Shown here: positions 26,906 through 36,221 of the stretch, piece by piece
Position numbering within the stretch: position 1 is the stretch's first letter
Layout: each line of letters begins with the position of its first letter
Origin: Sphingomonas cannabina
GTDB lineage: Bacteria > Pseudomonadota > Alphaproteobacteria > Sphingomonadales > Sphingomonadaceae
Direction of reading: 5' to 3'
Assembly: GCF_021391395.1 (NCBI RefSeq)
Contig: NZ_CP090059.1
Coordinates: 1,845,001-1,909,000 of the forward strand
DNA length: 64,000 bases
The notes under the pieces: model-generated
Told to the model about the DNA's origin: nothing
The model's input: the letters and a program-made list of their open reading frames with translations, nothing else
Databases searched by the model: none
Position numbers and translations under genes: made by a program

Positions 26906-29491
26906 ATGAAGTCTTCCGCCGCTGCTGCCGTCCTGCTCTTCACCGTTTCCACGCCCGCGCTCGCCGCGAGCCAGCTGCCCCGCACCGTCATGCCGCTCGC
27001 CTATGACATCCGCGTCGAGCCGAACGCGCCGGCGATGACCTTCGCCGGCACCGAGACGGTCGACATCGACGTGAAGGAGGCGACGAACACGATCGTGCTC
27101 AACGCCGCCGAGCTGGATGTCACCAAGGCGAGCTTCGACGGAGTCGCGGCGAAGGCGACGGTCGACGAGAATGCGCAGACGCTGACCGTGACGCTGCCGA
27201 AGCCCGCGACCGTCGGCCGCCACAAGCTGAGCTTCGCCTGGAGCGGCAAGATCAACACCTCCGCCGCCGGCCTGTTCGCGATCGACTACACCGACGACGA
27301 CGGCACCAAGCAGCGGATGCTGGCGACGCAGTTCGAGGCGCCCGACGCACGCCGCTTCGCGCCGATGTTCGACGAGCCGTCGTTCAAGGCGAAGTTCAAG
27401 CTGACGGCGGTGGCGCCGGCCGGACAGCTCGCCTTCTCGAACATGCCGGCCGCTTCGATCACCAAGGAGGGCGGCAAGCAGCTCTACAGCTTCGCCGAAA
27501 CGCCGGTGATGTCGAGCTACCTGCTCTACCTCGGCATGGGCAATGTCGAGCGCAAGACGGTGATGTCGGGCAAGACCGAAATCGGCGTGATCACCCGCCG
27601 CGGCGTGGCCGACCAGGGCGACTATGCACTCGATGCGGCGAAGAAGCTGCTCACCTATTACAACGACTATTTCGGCCAGCCCTATCCGCTGCCCAAGCTC
27701 GACATGATCGCGGGGCCGGGGAGCAGCCAGTTCTTCGGCGCGATGGAGAATTGGGGCGCGATCTTCTACTTCGAGCCCGAGCTGCTGTTCGACGCCAAGC
27801 GCGCGAGCGTCAGCAGCCAGCAGCGCATCTACACGGTGGTGGCGCACGAGATGGCGCACCAGTGGTTCGGCGACCTCGTCACCATGCGCTGGTGGGACGA
27901 CCTGTGGCTGAACGAGGGCTTCGCCTCGTGGATGGAGGGCAAGGCGACCGGCGACCTCAATCCGCAGTGGAACCTCGCCGCCGCGGCGGTCGGCAGCGAC
28001 CGCGAGGCCGCGATGCGGCTCGACGCGGTGGCGACGACGCACCCGATCATCCGCAAGGTCGAGACTGTCGATCAGATCGGCGAGGCCTTCGATGCGATCA
28101 CCTATCAAAAGGGCCAGGAAGTCATCAACATGCTCGAATCCGTGGTGGGCGCCGATGCCTTCCGCGAGGGCGTGCGCCGCTACATGGCCAAGTACAAATA
28201 TTCGAACACGGTGACCGACCAGCTGTGGGCCGAGGTGTCGGCGGCGGCGGGCCGCGACATCGCGCCGATGATGCACGACTTCACGCTCCAGGGCGGCGTG
28301 CCGCTGGTGACGGTCAATTCGGCGAGCTGCGCGGGCGGCCGGACCAACGTCAGCTTCAGCCAGATCCGCTTCGGGCTCGACGAAGCGTCGAAGGCGGCGA
28401 CGACCTGGCGCGTGCCGGTCACGTTCGCGGTGGCCGGAGGCGCGGCGACGAGCACGACGGCGCAGGGCCCATCGGCGCAGTCGGCGAGCGCGCAAGGCTG
28501 CGGCACGCTGGTCGTGAACCCGGGCAAGCGCGGCTATTACCGCACCCGCTACGACGCAGCGAGCCATGCGGCGATCGTCCGCGATTTCGCCAGCCTCGCC
28601 GTTGGTGACCAGGTCGGCACGCTCGGCGACGACCTCGCGCTCGGCATGTCGGGCGACCAGGATCTCGCCCGCTGGTTCGAGACGCTGGGCGCGGTGAAGC
28701 CCGATGCCGATCCGCTGGTGTGGACGATGGTCGTCGGTCAGCTCGGCCGCGTCGGCGACCTCTATGACGGCACGCCGCTCGAGCAGCGCTATCAAGCCAA
28801 GGCGCTCGACGTGCTGAGCCCCGCCCTGAAGCGCTTCGGGCTCGAGCCACGTGCCGGCGACAGCCCGCTCGTCACCAACCTGCGCGAGGCTCTGGTCGGG
28901 GCGCTCGGCAATATCGGCGATCCCGACGTGCTGGCGGCGGCGCGCAGCTACGTCGCCAAGCTCAAGGCCAACCCGGACGCGATCCCGCCGGCGATCCGCC
29001 GCCCGATCCTGCGCACCTATGCGCAGAACGCGACGCCGGCCGAATGGGAGACGCTGCTGGCGATGACCCGGGCAGAGACCTCGCCGGTCGTGCGCAACGG
29101 CTATATCGGTCTGCTGGGGCTGGTCCGTGACGAGGCGCTGGCGCGGCGCGCGCTCGATCTGGTCAAGGCGACCGAGTTCACGGCTCCGCAGCGTGCCGAT
29201 CTGCTGTCCGCGATCGCCGACAACCACCCCGAGCTCGCGTTCGATTTCGCCGCGGCGAATACGGACCTGGTGAACGGTTTGCTGGAGACCAGCACGCGCT
29301 CGTCCTTCATCGTCAGCCTCGCCAGCGGTTCCAACGACCCGGCGACGATCGTCAAGGTGGAGGCCTGGGCGGCGAAGAACCTGCCCGAAGCGTCGCGCGG
29401 GCCGGCGAAGCGGACGGTGACGTCGATCAGGAACCGTGCGGCCTACGCCGACCGCCTGCGGCCGGCGGTGACGGCGTGGGTTGGGGGCTGA
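26906..29491 (+). CDS. Secreted M1-family zinc aminopeptidase
   Basis: 861-residue gluzincin aminopeptidase. The signal peptide MKSSAAAAVLLFTVSTPALA puts it in the periplasm or outside. The exopeptidase motif GAMENWG is at 278-284. The zinc site HExxH-x18-E is complete: H314, E315, H318 and E337 in HEMAHQWFGD and LWLNEGFASW. A C-terminal ERAP1-like helical domain follows (about 560-861), the fuller eukaryote-like architecture rather than the PepN type. It should trim N-terminal residues of external peptides. A very long antisense frame covers it but is a codon-bias shadow. Confidence 0.95.
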   Translation: MKSSAAAAVLLFTVSTPALAASQLPRTVMPLAYDIRVEPNAPAMTFAGTETVDIDVKEATNTIVLNAAELDVTKASFDGVAAKATVDENAQTLTVTLPKPATVGRHKLSFAWSGKINTSAAGLFAIDYTDDDGTKQRMLATQFEAPDARRFAPMFDEPSFKAKFKLTAVAPAGQLAFSNMPAASITKEGGKQLYSFAETPVMSSYLLYLGMGNVERKTVMSGKTEIGVITRRGVADQGDYALDAAKKLLTYYNDYFGQPYPLPKLDMIAGPGSSQFFGAMENWGAIFYFEPELLFDAKRASVSSQQRIYTVVAHEMAHQWFGDLVTMRWWDDLWLNEGFASWMEGKATGDLNPQWNLAAAAVGSDREAAMRLDAVATTHPIIRKVETVDQIGEAFDAITYQKGQEVINMLESVVGADAFREGVRRYMAKYKYSNTVTDQLWAEVSAAAGRDIAPMMHDFTLQGGVPLVTVNSASCAGGRTNVSFSQIRFGLDEASKAATTWRVPVTFAVAGGAATSTTAQGPSAQSASAQGCGTLVVNPGKRGYYRTRYDAASHAAIVRDFASLAVGDQVGTLGDDLALGMSGDQDLARWFETLGAVKPDADPLVWTMVVGQLGRVGDLYDGTPLEQRYQAKALDVLSPALKRFGLEPRAGDSPLVTNLREALVGALGNIGDPDVLAAARSYVAKLKANPDAIPPAIRRPILRTYAQNATPAEWETLLAMTRAETSPVVRNGYIGLLGLVRDEALARRALDLVKATEFTAPQRADLLSAIADNHPELAFDFAAANTDLVNGLLETSTRSSFIVSLASGSNDPATIVKVEAWAAKNLPEASRGPAKRTVTSIRNRAAYADRLRPAVTAWVGG

Positions 29492-29510
29492 GCGGCGTCC
29501 CTTCCTCCAT

Positions 29511-29584
29511 GTCATCCCGGCGAAAGCCGGGATCTCCTGCGAGAGTCCGATACGGCCTGAGATCCCGACCTTCGCCGGGATGAC
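29511..29584. repeat. Intergenic inverted repeat (26-bp arms)
   Basis: gtcatcccggcgaaagccgg.. (29511-29536) and its near-mirror (29559-29584), lying between the convergent M1 peptidase and carbonic anhydrase genes. The arm type (cccggcgaaagccggg) is related to 8863-8932. Confidence 0.75.
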
Positions 29585-29602
29585 GGTTCAAGGAGGTGCC
29601 GG

Positions 29603-30127
29603 TTACCCAACCCGCCGCAGGCCGGCGGCATATTCGCCGGCCTTCTGAACATAGATGCGCGCCGAGGCGAGCAGCACCGCCTTCGCCGTGTCGTCCAGAG
29701 GGCGGACGGCACGGGCAGGGGAGCCGATGATGAGGTGGCCGGCGGGGAATTCCTTCCCCTCGGTCACCAGCGCGCCGGCGCCGACGATGCAATCCTCGCC
29801 GATCACCGCGCGGTTGAGGACGATCGCACCCATGCCGATCAGCGCGCGCGCGCCGATGGTGCAGCCGTGCAGCACCGCCTTGTGCCCGACCGTCACATCC
29901 TCGCCGATGGTGAGCGGCGCGCCGGGATCGGAGTGGAGCACCGCGCCCTCCTGCACATTGCTGCGCGCGCCAATCAGGATCGGCGTGTTGTCGCCCCGGA
30001 TCGCCGCGCCGAACCATACGCTCGCCTGCTCGCCAAGCCGGACGTCGCCGATCAGGTCGGCGCTCGGCGCAACCCAGGCTCCGGCGGCGAGTTGTGGCTG
30101 CTGACCGTCGAATTCGTAGAGCGGCAT
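29603..30127 (-). CDS. Gamma-carbonic anhydrase family protein
   Basis: 174-residue left-handed beta-helix of the gamma-CA/PaaY/YrdA type. Start MPLYEFDGQQPQLAAGAWVA at 30127; upstream in-frame codons lack homology. All three zinc-binding His are present: H65 (GAVLHSD), H82 and H87 (VGHKAVLHG). Hexapeptide turns run from IGDVRLG to VGAGALV. Many members have low carbonic anhydrase activity, so the true substrate is open. Divergent from the MarR gene. Confidence 0.9.
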   Translation of the reverse strand: MPLYEFDGQQPQLAAGAWVAPSADLIGDVRLGEQASVWFGAAIRGDNTPILIGARSNVQEGAVLHSDPGAPLTIGEDVTVGHKAVLHGCTIGARALIGMGAIVLNRAVIGEDCIVGAGALVTEGKEFPAGHLIIGSPARAVRPLDDTAKAVLLASARIYVQKAGEYAAGLRRVG

Positions 30128-30264
30128 AGCGACTCCCCTGTTTGATAGCCTCGGACGGGCTCCTCTAACTGCGCCGTCTCGGCAGGTAAAAATTTTTTCG
30201 TGAACCAAGTCATTGAAGAATCACGCCTTGCAATAATTCTGCATGCTGCATCGCAAAATGAGCC

Positions 30265-30304
30265 TTGACGAAACCTGCCTCGGATATATCTGCCTGCGCA
30301 GATA
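30265..30304 (+). promoter_or_regulatory. Promoter with overlapping palindromic MarR operator
   Basis: TTGACG (30265-30270), a 16-nt spacer and TATCTG (30287-30292) make a reasonable promoter ahead of the MarR gene. The -10 lies inside a perfect inverted repeat tatctgc-ctgc-gcagata (30287-30304), 17 nt before the ATG. This is the layout expected for an autoregulated MarR-efflux operon. Confidence 0.6.
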
Positions 30305-30320
30305 ATGCACGGTGAGATAA

Positions 30321-30809
30321 ATGGCCGTTCTCAAAATCGAAGACTGCGCGACCAATCGGGCGCCGGGGCGGATGATCCGCCGGATCGACAAGATCATGGC
30401 GAGCTATGTCGGATCGAAGTTCGACGAAGCTCACGGCGTCAGTTTCCTGCAGTGGGTCGCGCTCAAGGTCGTGCGCGACGGCGCGGTCGGTAACGCCGGC
30501 GAGTTGGCGCGCGAGCTCGGCATCACCACGGGCGCGACGACGCGCATGATCGATGCGCTGGAGGTGCGCGGCCTGTTGACGCGCGATCGCGGCACCGACG
30601 ACCGTCGCGTCGTGCGGCTGGCAATCACGCCCGAAGGCCGGGACATCGTGGAGAAGCTCCACGAGCTGGTCGTGCCGGCATGGAACGAAGTGCTCACCGA
30701 CTTCACCCAGGAAGAGGTCGATACGCTCGTCGAGCTGCTGCTCAAGCTGGTGACCGCGGCCGAGCGGGTCAGCGGCAGTCTGGCGCAGGTCAGGGAGGCG
30801 GTGGAATGA
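30321..30809 (+). CDS. MarR-family repressor of the efflux operon
   Basis: 162-residue MarR regulator. Winged helix: NAGELARELGITTGATTRMI (recognition helix) and RGLLTRDRGTDDRRVVRLAI (wing with the DDRR hallmark), then the C-terminal dimer helix TPEGRDIVEKLHELV. It is the first gene of a four-gene operon; its stop overlaps the outer-membrane factor start (ATGA). It most likely represses the operon through the palindrome at 30287-30304 and lets go when it binds a small aromatic or lipophilic compound. Confidence 0.92.
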   Translation: MAVLKIEDCATNRAPGRMIRRIDKIMASYVGSKFDEAHGVSFLQWVALKVVRDGAVGNAGELARELGITTGATTRMIDALEVRGLLTRDRGTDDRRVVRLAITPEGRDIVEKLHELVVPAWNEVLTDFTQEEVDTLVELLLKLVTAAERVSGSLAQVREAVE

Positions 30810-32239
30810 CGCGCGCGATCGGAATTGCGGCGCTGACGGCGCTGCTGCTCGCGGGATGCGCGAGCGTGCCGCACGATCCGCCGCAGGTGGCGAAGGTCGA
30901 GGCGGGCACGCTCGGCCTCGACAGCGGCACGGCGGCGATCGATTCGGAGTGGTGGACCGCGTTTGGCGATCCGCAGCTTGACCGGCTGGTCGGGATGGGC
31001 CTGTCCGGCAGCCCGACGCTGGAGAGCGCGCTCGCCCGCGTCCGCGCGGCCGAGGCGGCGGTGTCGGTGCGGCGGGCGGACGAGCTGCCGCAGGTCACCG
31101 TCGACGGCCAGACCCAGCTCCAGCGCTTTTCGGAGAACTACATCATCCCGCCGCCCTACGGCGGCAGCACTCGTTGGGTTTCGACGGTCCAGGCCAACCT
31201 CAACTGGAACCTCGATCTGTTCGGACGCCAGCGCGCGATGGTCGCCCAGGCCCGCGCCAGCGCCGATGCCGCGCGGCTCGACGCGGCTGCGGCTCGCCTT
31301 ACGATCGCCACCTCGATCGCGGAGACTTATGTCGGGCTGGCGCGGGCGGAGCGGCTGATCCAGGTCGCCGACGGCTTCGTGACGACGCGCCAGCAGGCGC
31401 TGCGCTACGTCCAGTCGCGCATCCGGAACCAGCTCGCCAGCCAGTTCGAGCTCAGGCAGGCCGAGACGCTGCTCGCCGAGGCCGAGCAGGCCCGCACCCG
31501 GGCGCAGGCGCAGCGCGAGCTGCTCGTCCACGCACTCGCAGCGCTGGTCGGCCGGGGAGCGGATTTCTACCCCCAGATCACCACGCCGACGCTCGCGCTC
31601 GATACGCCGCCGACGGTGCCGGATGTCCTCCCCGCCGATCTGCTCGGCCGCCGGCCGGACCTGCTCGCCGGCCAGGCGCGGATCGATGCAGCGGCGGCGG
31701 GGCGGCAGGTGGCGCGGACCGACTTCCTGCCCAACGTCAGCATCACCGCGCTCGCCGGCATCGCGGCGCTCGGGCTCGGCAATGCGGTCGACTTCGGCTC
31801 GCGCACCTATGGCGCCGGGCCGGCGATCCATCTGCCGATCTTCGAGGGCGGCAAGCTCAAGGCGCAATATCGCGGCGCCACTGCCGATCTCGACGGCGCG
31901 GTCGCCAGCTACAACGGTGCGGTCGTCGGGGCGGTGCGCGAGGCGGCCGATGCGGTGACGCAGGTGCGCTCGGCCGACCAGGATCTCGCCGACCAGCGTC
32001 GCGTCCTGACCGGCCTGCGCGAGACGGCGCGGCTCGACCAGGTGCGCGTCTCCACCGGTCTCGGCTCGCGGCTCGACGCGATCGAATCGGGCTTCCGCCT
32101 GCTCGAGGCGGAGCAGGCGCTGGTCGGGCTCCAGGCCGACGCGCTCACCCGCCGCATCCAGCTGATCGCCGCCCTGGGCGGCGGCTTCGATCCCAACCGG
32201 CCGCTCGCCGCGGCCCCTGCTTCGGACAAGCACTCATGA
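30806..32239 (+). CDS. NodT/OprM-type outer-membrane efflux lipoprotein
   Basis: 477-residue RND/MFS outer-membrane factor. The start at 30806 gives signal MTRAIGIAALTALLLAGCAS with lipobox LAGC. Mature TolC-like repeats: WWTAFGDPQLDRLVGMGLSG starts the first, and LPADLLGRRPDLLAGQARID the second (the NodT signature). It forms the trimeric outer-membrane exit duct. Overlaps the MarR gene and the EmrA-like gene by 4 nt each. Confidence 0.94.
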   Translation: MTRAIGIAALTALLLAGCASVPHDPPQVAKVEAGTLGLDSGTAAIDSEWWTAFGDPQLDRLVGMGLSGSPTLESALARVRAAEAAVSVRRADELPQVTVDGQTQLQRFSENYIIPPPYGGSTRWVSTVQANLNWNLDLFGRQRAMVAQARASADAARLDAAAARLTIATSIAETYVGLARAERLIQVADGFVTTRQQALRYVQSRIRNQLASQFELRQAETLLAEAEQARTRAQAQRELLVHALAALVGRGADFYPQITTPTLALDTPPTVPDVLPADLLGRRPDLLAGQARIDAAAAGRQVARTDFLPNVSITALAGIAALGLGNAVDFGSRTYGAGPAIHLPIFEGGKLKAQYRGATADLDGAVASYNGAVVGAVREAADAVTQVRSADQDLADQRRVLTGLRETARLDQVRVSTGLGSRLDAIESGFRLLEAEQALVGLQADALTRRIQLIAALGGGFDPNRPLAAAPASDKHS

Positions 32240-33489
32240 CCGACAACAGCCCCGTCGACTGGAAGAACCGGGCCGAGACCGTCGAGCCGATCGACCCCCG
32301 CGAAGAAATCGAGGACGTCATGCCGCAGTCAGCGCCTCCCGCACCGCCGCCTCCGCCGGCCAAGTCGCGTGCCCGCCGGATCGGGTTCCTGATCCTGGGC
32401 GCGGTGATCCTGATCGGCGCGATCATCTACGGCGTCATGGAGCTCACCGCGCCGCCGAGCGAGGAGACCGACGACGCCTATGTCGGCGGCAACATCGTCG
32501 CGGTGACGGCGCGCGACGGCGGCACCGTGCTCGCGCTCCACGCCGACAACACCCAGGCGGTGACGCAGGGCCAGCCTCTGATCGATCTCGACCCCGCCAC
32601 CACCGACGTCCAGCTCGCCGCCGCCGAGGCCGCGCTCGGCCGGGCGGTGCGCGCGGTGCGCTCGAACACCGCGCAGGTCGACGAGGCGGGGGCGGAGATC
32701 GCCCAGGCCCAGGCCGATCTCTCCAAGGCGCTCAACGACTATGCCCGCCGCAGGGGCGCCGCCGCCGACGGCGCGGTCTCGGGCGAGGAGCTGAGCCACG
32801 CCGCCGACGCGGTCACCACCGCGCGTGCCGCGCTCAACCTCGCCCGCGCCAAGCAGGCGCAGGCGGCGAGCACGGTCGCCGGCACGACGCTCGCCAACAA
32901 CCCGCAGGTGCTCGCGGCGATCGCCGACCTGCGCCAGGCGGCGATCAACAGCAGCCATATGCGGATCACGGCGCCGGTCTCCGGCGTGATCGCCCAGCGT
33001 ACCGTCCAGCTCGGCCAGAAGGTCGCGGCCGGCACGCCGTTGATGGCGGTGGTGCCGCTCGACAGCCTGTGGGTCGACGCCAACTTCCGCGAGACGCAGC
33101 TCCAGCACCTGCGTGTCGGTCAGCCGGCCGTCATCCACGCCGATGTCTATGGCAAGGACGTGACTTTCCACGGCAAGGTGCTCGGCCTCGGCGCGGGCAG
33201 CGGCAACGCCTTCTCGCTGCTGCCACCGCAGAACGCCTCGGGCAACTGGATCAAGATCGTCCAGCGCGTGCCGGTGCGCATCGCGCTCGATCCGAAGGAA
33301 CTGCGCCAGCATCCGCTCCGCGTCGGCCTGTCGGTCAATGCCGAGGTCGATACCAGCAACCGCTCCGGCCCGCTGGTCGCCGGCGCCGCCCCGCCCGCTG
33401 GCGGCGTGCAGCAGAGCCTCGACGGCGGTCCCGAGGTCGAGGCGCGCATCCGCCGCATCATCGCCGAGAATCTGGGACGCGGACGGTGA
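32236..33489 (+). CDS. EmrA/HlyD-type membrane fusion protein
   Basis: 417-residue periplasmic adaptor. Pro-rich cytoplasmic head (about residues 30-43), one membrane helix (IGFLILGAVILIGAIIYGVM), then TDDAYVGGNIVAVTARDGG, the EmrA-family lipoyl-domain start. A helical hairpin (EAALGRAVRAVRSNTAQVDE) and the second lipoyl half (MRITAPVSGVIAQRTVQLGQ) follow, then a beta-barrel with DANFRETQLQHLRVGQP. ATGA overlap with the OMF gene and GTGA overlap with the EmrB-like gene. Confidence 0.94.
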   Translation: MTDNSPVDWKNRAETVEPIDPREEIEDVMPQSAPPAPPPPPAKSRARRIGFLILGAVILIGAIIYGVMELTAPPSEETDDAYVGGNIVAVTARDGGTVLALHADNTQAVTQGQPLIDLDPATTDVQLAAAEAALGRAVRAVRSNTAQVDEAGAEIAQAQADLSKALNDYARRRGAAADGAVSGEELSHAADAVTTARAALNLARAKQAQAASTVAGTTLANNPQVLAAIADLRQAAINSSHMRITAPVSGVIAQRTVQLGQKVAAGTPLMAVVPLDSLWVDANFRETQLQHLRVGQPAVIHADVYGKDVTFHGKVLGLGAGSGNAFSLLPPQNASGNWIKIVQRVPVRIALDPKELRQHPLRVGLSVNAEVDTSNRSGPLVAGAAPPAGGVQQSLDGGPEVEARIRRIIAENLGRGR

Positions 33490-35027
33490 GCGACGCGGCG
33501 CGCGCAGAGCCGCCGCCGCTCCGCGGCGCGGCGCTGGGGGTGACCTCGATTGCGCTGGCGCTGGGCACCTTCATGCAGGTGCTCGATTCGACCATCGCCA
33601 ACGTGTCGCTCCCGACGATCGCCGGCAATCTCGGCGTCTCGACCGACAACGGTACCTGGGTGATCACCTCCTTCGCCGTGGCGAACGGCGTGACGGTGCC
33701 GCTGACCGGCTGGCTGATGCAGCGTTTCGGGGTGGTGAGGACCTTCACCGCTTCGGTGATCCTGTTCACCATCGCCTCGCTCCTGTGCGGCATTGCCTGG
33801 AGCCTGCCGTCGCTGATCGCCTTCCGTGTCCTGCAGGGCGCGGTCTCCGGGCCGATGATCCCAGGCAGTCAGGCGCTTCTGATCGCGATCTTCCCGCATC
33901 ACAAGCGCGGCACCGCGCTGGCGATCTGGTCGATGACGACGCTGGTCGCGCCGGTGCTGGGGCCGGTGCTGGGCGGCTATATCTCCGACAACTACCACTG
34001 GGGCTGGATCTTCCTGATCAACGTCCCCGTCGGGATCATCGCCGCGGGCATCACCTGGCGCTCGCTCTCGACCCGCGAGACGCCGACGCGCAAGCTGCCG
34101 ATCGACACGGTCGGGCTGCTGCTGCTCGCCTTCTGGGTGTTCAGCCTGCAGACGATGCTCGACCTCGGCAAGGACCGCGACTGGTTCCACAACCAGTTGA
34201 TCGTCGTACTCACCATTTTCGCCGCGATCGGCTTCGTCGCCTGGGCGATCTGGGAGGCGACCGACCGCGCCCCGGCGGTCGACCTCAGCCTGTTCCGGCG
34301 GCGCAACTTCGCCTTCGGCACGCTGGCACTCTGCCTCGGCTATGCGCTGTTCTTCGCCAACAACCTGCTGCTGCCGCTGTGGCTGCAGACGCAGATGGGC
34401 TACACCGCGACCTGGGCGGGCTTCGTCGCCGCGCCGAGCGGCATCGTCGCGGTGATCGCGACGCCTTTCATCGCGCGGCTGAGGGTGGACGCACGCTGGC
34501 TGGCGACGGGCGCCTTCCTGGCGTTCGGCATCTCCTATTTCATGCGCTCGCAATACACCCCCGACGCCAGCTTCTGGACGCTGACGATGCCGCTGCTGCT
34601 GCAGGGGCTGGCGATGAGCATGTTCTTCGTGCCGCTTGTCACCATCTCGCTCGATGGCCTGCCGCCGGAGCGGGTGCCGTCGGCGAGCGGTATCTCGAAC
34701 TTCGCGCGCATCACGGCGGGCAGCTTCGCAGCATCGCTCACCACCACCTATTGGGACCGGCGCGAGGCGCTGCACCAAACGCGGCTGACCGAGGTCGGCA
34801 ACGATTATTCGCCGGTCTACCGCCAGACGGTGGAGCAACTCCAGGCGACCGGCATGAGCCCGCTTCAGGCGGCGGGATCGGTGATGCGGCAGATCGTCAA
34901 CCAATCCTACCTGCTCTCGTCGCTCGAGCTGTTCTGGATCTGCGGCTGGCTGACGCTGGCGATGATCGGCGTGATCTGGATCACCCGTAAGCCGGCGCCG
35001 AGCCAGCATACGGTGGCGGCGGATTGA
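33486..35027 (+). CDS. EmrB/QacA-type DHA2 multidrug exporter
   Basis: 513-residue, 14-helix MFS transporter, with a GTG start at 33486 inside the stop of the previous gene (GTGA). Motifs: LGTFMQVLDSTIANVSLPTI (DHA2 motif D1), GWLMQRFGVVRTF (motif A), and GPVLGGYISDNYHWGWIFLI with NVPVG (motif C and EmrB signature). With the OMF and EmrA-like proteins it forms a tripartite proton-driven pump across both membranes. Substrates are probably hydrophobic drugs or aromatic acids. Confidence 0.95.
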   Translation: MSDAARAEPPPLRGAALGVTSIALALGTFMQVLDSTIANVSLPTIAGNLGVSTDNGTWVITSFAVANGVTVPLTGWLMQRFGVVRTFTASVILFTIASLLCGIAWSLPSLIAFRVLQGAVSGPMIPGSQALLIAIFPHHKRGTALAIWSMTTLVAPVLGPVLGGYISDNYHWGWIFLINVPVGIIAAGITWRSLSTRETPTRKLPIDTVGLLLLAFWVFSLQTMLDLGKDRDWFHNQLIVVLTIFAAIGFVAWAIWEATDRAPAVDLSLFRRRNFAFGTLALCLGYALFFANNLLLPLWLQTQMGYTATWAGFVAAPSGIVAVIATPFIARLRVDARWLATGAFLAFGISYFMRSQYTPDASFWTLTMPLLLQGLAMSMFFVPLVTISLDGLPPERVPSASGISNFARITAGSFAASLTTTYWDRREALHQTRLTEVGNDYSPVYRQTVEQLQATGMSPLQAAGSVMRQIVNQSYLLSSLELFWICGWLTLAMIGVIWITRKPAPSQHTVAAD

Positions 35028-35034
35028 TCGAGGC

Positions 35035-35868
35035 TCAGCGCCGGAGCGCCGCCTCGATCAGCCCTCGCGCCAGCGCCCATGCACGGCTTTCGGGAGCGAT
35101 CAGCTCGACGTGGCCGGTGCGGTCGACGGCGTTCAGCGACACCTGGTCGCCAGCGCGGCGGGCGTTGTCGAGATAGCGGGTGGCGAAGTCGAACGGGACG
35201 ATCCGGTCCTGGTTGCCGTTGACCAGGTCATGCGGCACCCCGATCGGCAGCAGGCGCGGGATCGAGGTGTCGGCATAGACGTCCGGCCGCGCGGCCGTCG
35301 GAGCCCCGACCAGTTCGCCGATCACCTCGACACCGCAGCCGTTATCGGGTCGAGCAGCGGTGAGTTCGAGGTCCGGAAGCGCGCCGAGCGCGATCACATG
35401 ATCGATGCGGATCGGGTCGGGCGCTGCCAGCGGACTGCTCGCCGGCAGCTTCGGCCGCGCCGCCAGCCATAGGGCGAGATGGCCGCCTGCCGAATGGCCG
35501 ACGGCGACGATGCGTCGCGTGTCGAGATCGAAGCCGGCTGCATCGAGACGAAGCCGATCCGCGGCCGCGCCTGCATCCAGAAAGGTGCCGGGATAGCCGC
35601 CGCCATCGCGGTCGACGCCGCGATAGTCGATGTTCCACACCGCCATGCCGTGGTCGCGCAGGTCCCCTGCGATCCAGTTCATCAGTTTGCGATCGGCGAT
35701 CGAGGTGGTCCAGCAGCCGCCGTGCACCATCAGCACGGTCGAGAAGGGGCCGCGGCCCTGCGGCAGCCACACGTCGACCTTCTGCATCCGGTCCGGCCCA
35801 TAGGCGACGGTCGCGTCGGGTTCCGGGCGGGGGCGGCCGGTGAGGTCCGGCCAGGTGAGATAGGTCAT
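35035..35868 (-). CDS. Alpha/beta hydrolase, kynurenine formamidase-like
   Basis: 277-residue alpha/beta hydrolase of the BD-FAE / arylformamidase-like group. The oxyanion motif is LMVHGGCWTT, the nucleophile elbow AVGHSAGGHLALW, the acid in VNGNQDRIVPF and the catalytic His in DRTGHVELIAP. No signal peptide. It is convergent with the efflux operon (7 nt gap), and there is no tryptophan-degradation gene beside it, so the substrate is open. Confidence 0.85.
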   Translation of the reverse strand: MTYLTWPDLTGRPRPEPDATVAYGPDRMQKVDVWLPQGRGPFSTVLMVHGGCWTTSIADRKLMNWIAGDLRDHGMAVWNIDYRGVDRDGGGYPGTFLDAGAAADRLRLDAAGFDLDTRRIVAVGHSAGGHLALWLAARPKLPASSPLAAPDPIRIDHVIALGALPDLELTAARPDNGCGVEVIGELVGAPTAARPDVYADTSIPRLLPIGVPHDLVNGNQDRIVPFDFATRYLDNARRAGDQVSLNAVDRTGHVELIAPESRAWALARGLIEAALRR

Positions 35869-35950
35869 GGTCCGGGCGTGATAGCGGCGGGGGCGGGGCT
35901 ACGGAACCGCACCCCATCCCCGCCGCCTGCGAGGGACCCGTTCAAGATTG

Positions 35951-36115
35951 TTACGCCGGCCGGTGCCTGCTCTGCTCGCGGCGCCAGGGAGCGTCGAACT
36001 GATAGGCGTTGAGCCGGTCGAAGCTCTGTCGCGTCAGCACGAACAGCTTGTGGAGCCCATCGATCAGGCCGCCGCGATGGTCGGCCCAGCCGGAGGTCAG
36101 GAAATCGTCGCGCAT
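35951..36115 (-). CDS. Small hypothetical protein (54 aa)
   Basis: 54 residues: MRDDFLTSGWADHRGGLIDG, LHKLFVLTRQSFDRLNAYQF and DAPWRREQSRHRPA. A ggag site lies 8 nt upstream of the ATG. Amphipathic, with a helix-like centre and a WR-rich end, and in-frame codon use with high GC3 like real genes. It starts 107 nt from, and divergent to, the LysR gene at 36222, so it is a natural candidate for control by that regulator. Family not recognised with certainty. Confidence 0.55.
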   Translation of the reverse strand: MRDDFLTSGWADHRGGLIDGLHKLFVLTRQSFDRLNAYQFDAPWRREQSRHRPA

Positions 36116-36221
36116 GATCCGTACTCCATGTCTTCGAGGGGGTGACGTTGCACGATCTCAATTGCGCCGCTGGGGAACAAAATGCCAACAAATCATTGGA
36201 CAGAGATGATAAGCAGCACTT

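Noticed and set aside
26879..29515. 878-residue open frame antisense to the M1 aminopeptidase
   Set aside because: Arg/Ala/His-rich, no family features, no ribosome site, and it mirrors the codon bias of the real gene, which has a signal peptide and a full zinc site.
30431..32233. 600-residue minus-strand frame across MarR and OMF genes
   Set aside because: Codon-bias shadow; the plus-strand genes are clear and overlap in operon fashion.
31174..33489. One long plus-strand frame that would fuse an Arg-rich region to the EmrA-like protein
   Set aside because: The first part overlaps the OMF gene in another frame; the ATG at 32236 inside an ATGA overlap gives a normal EmrA protein.
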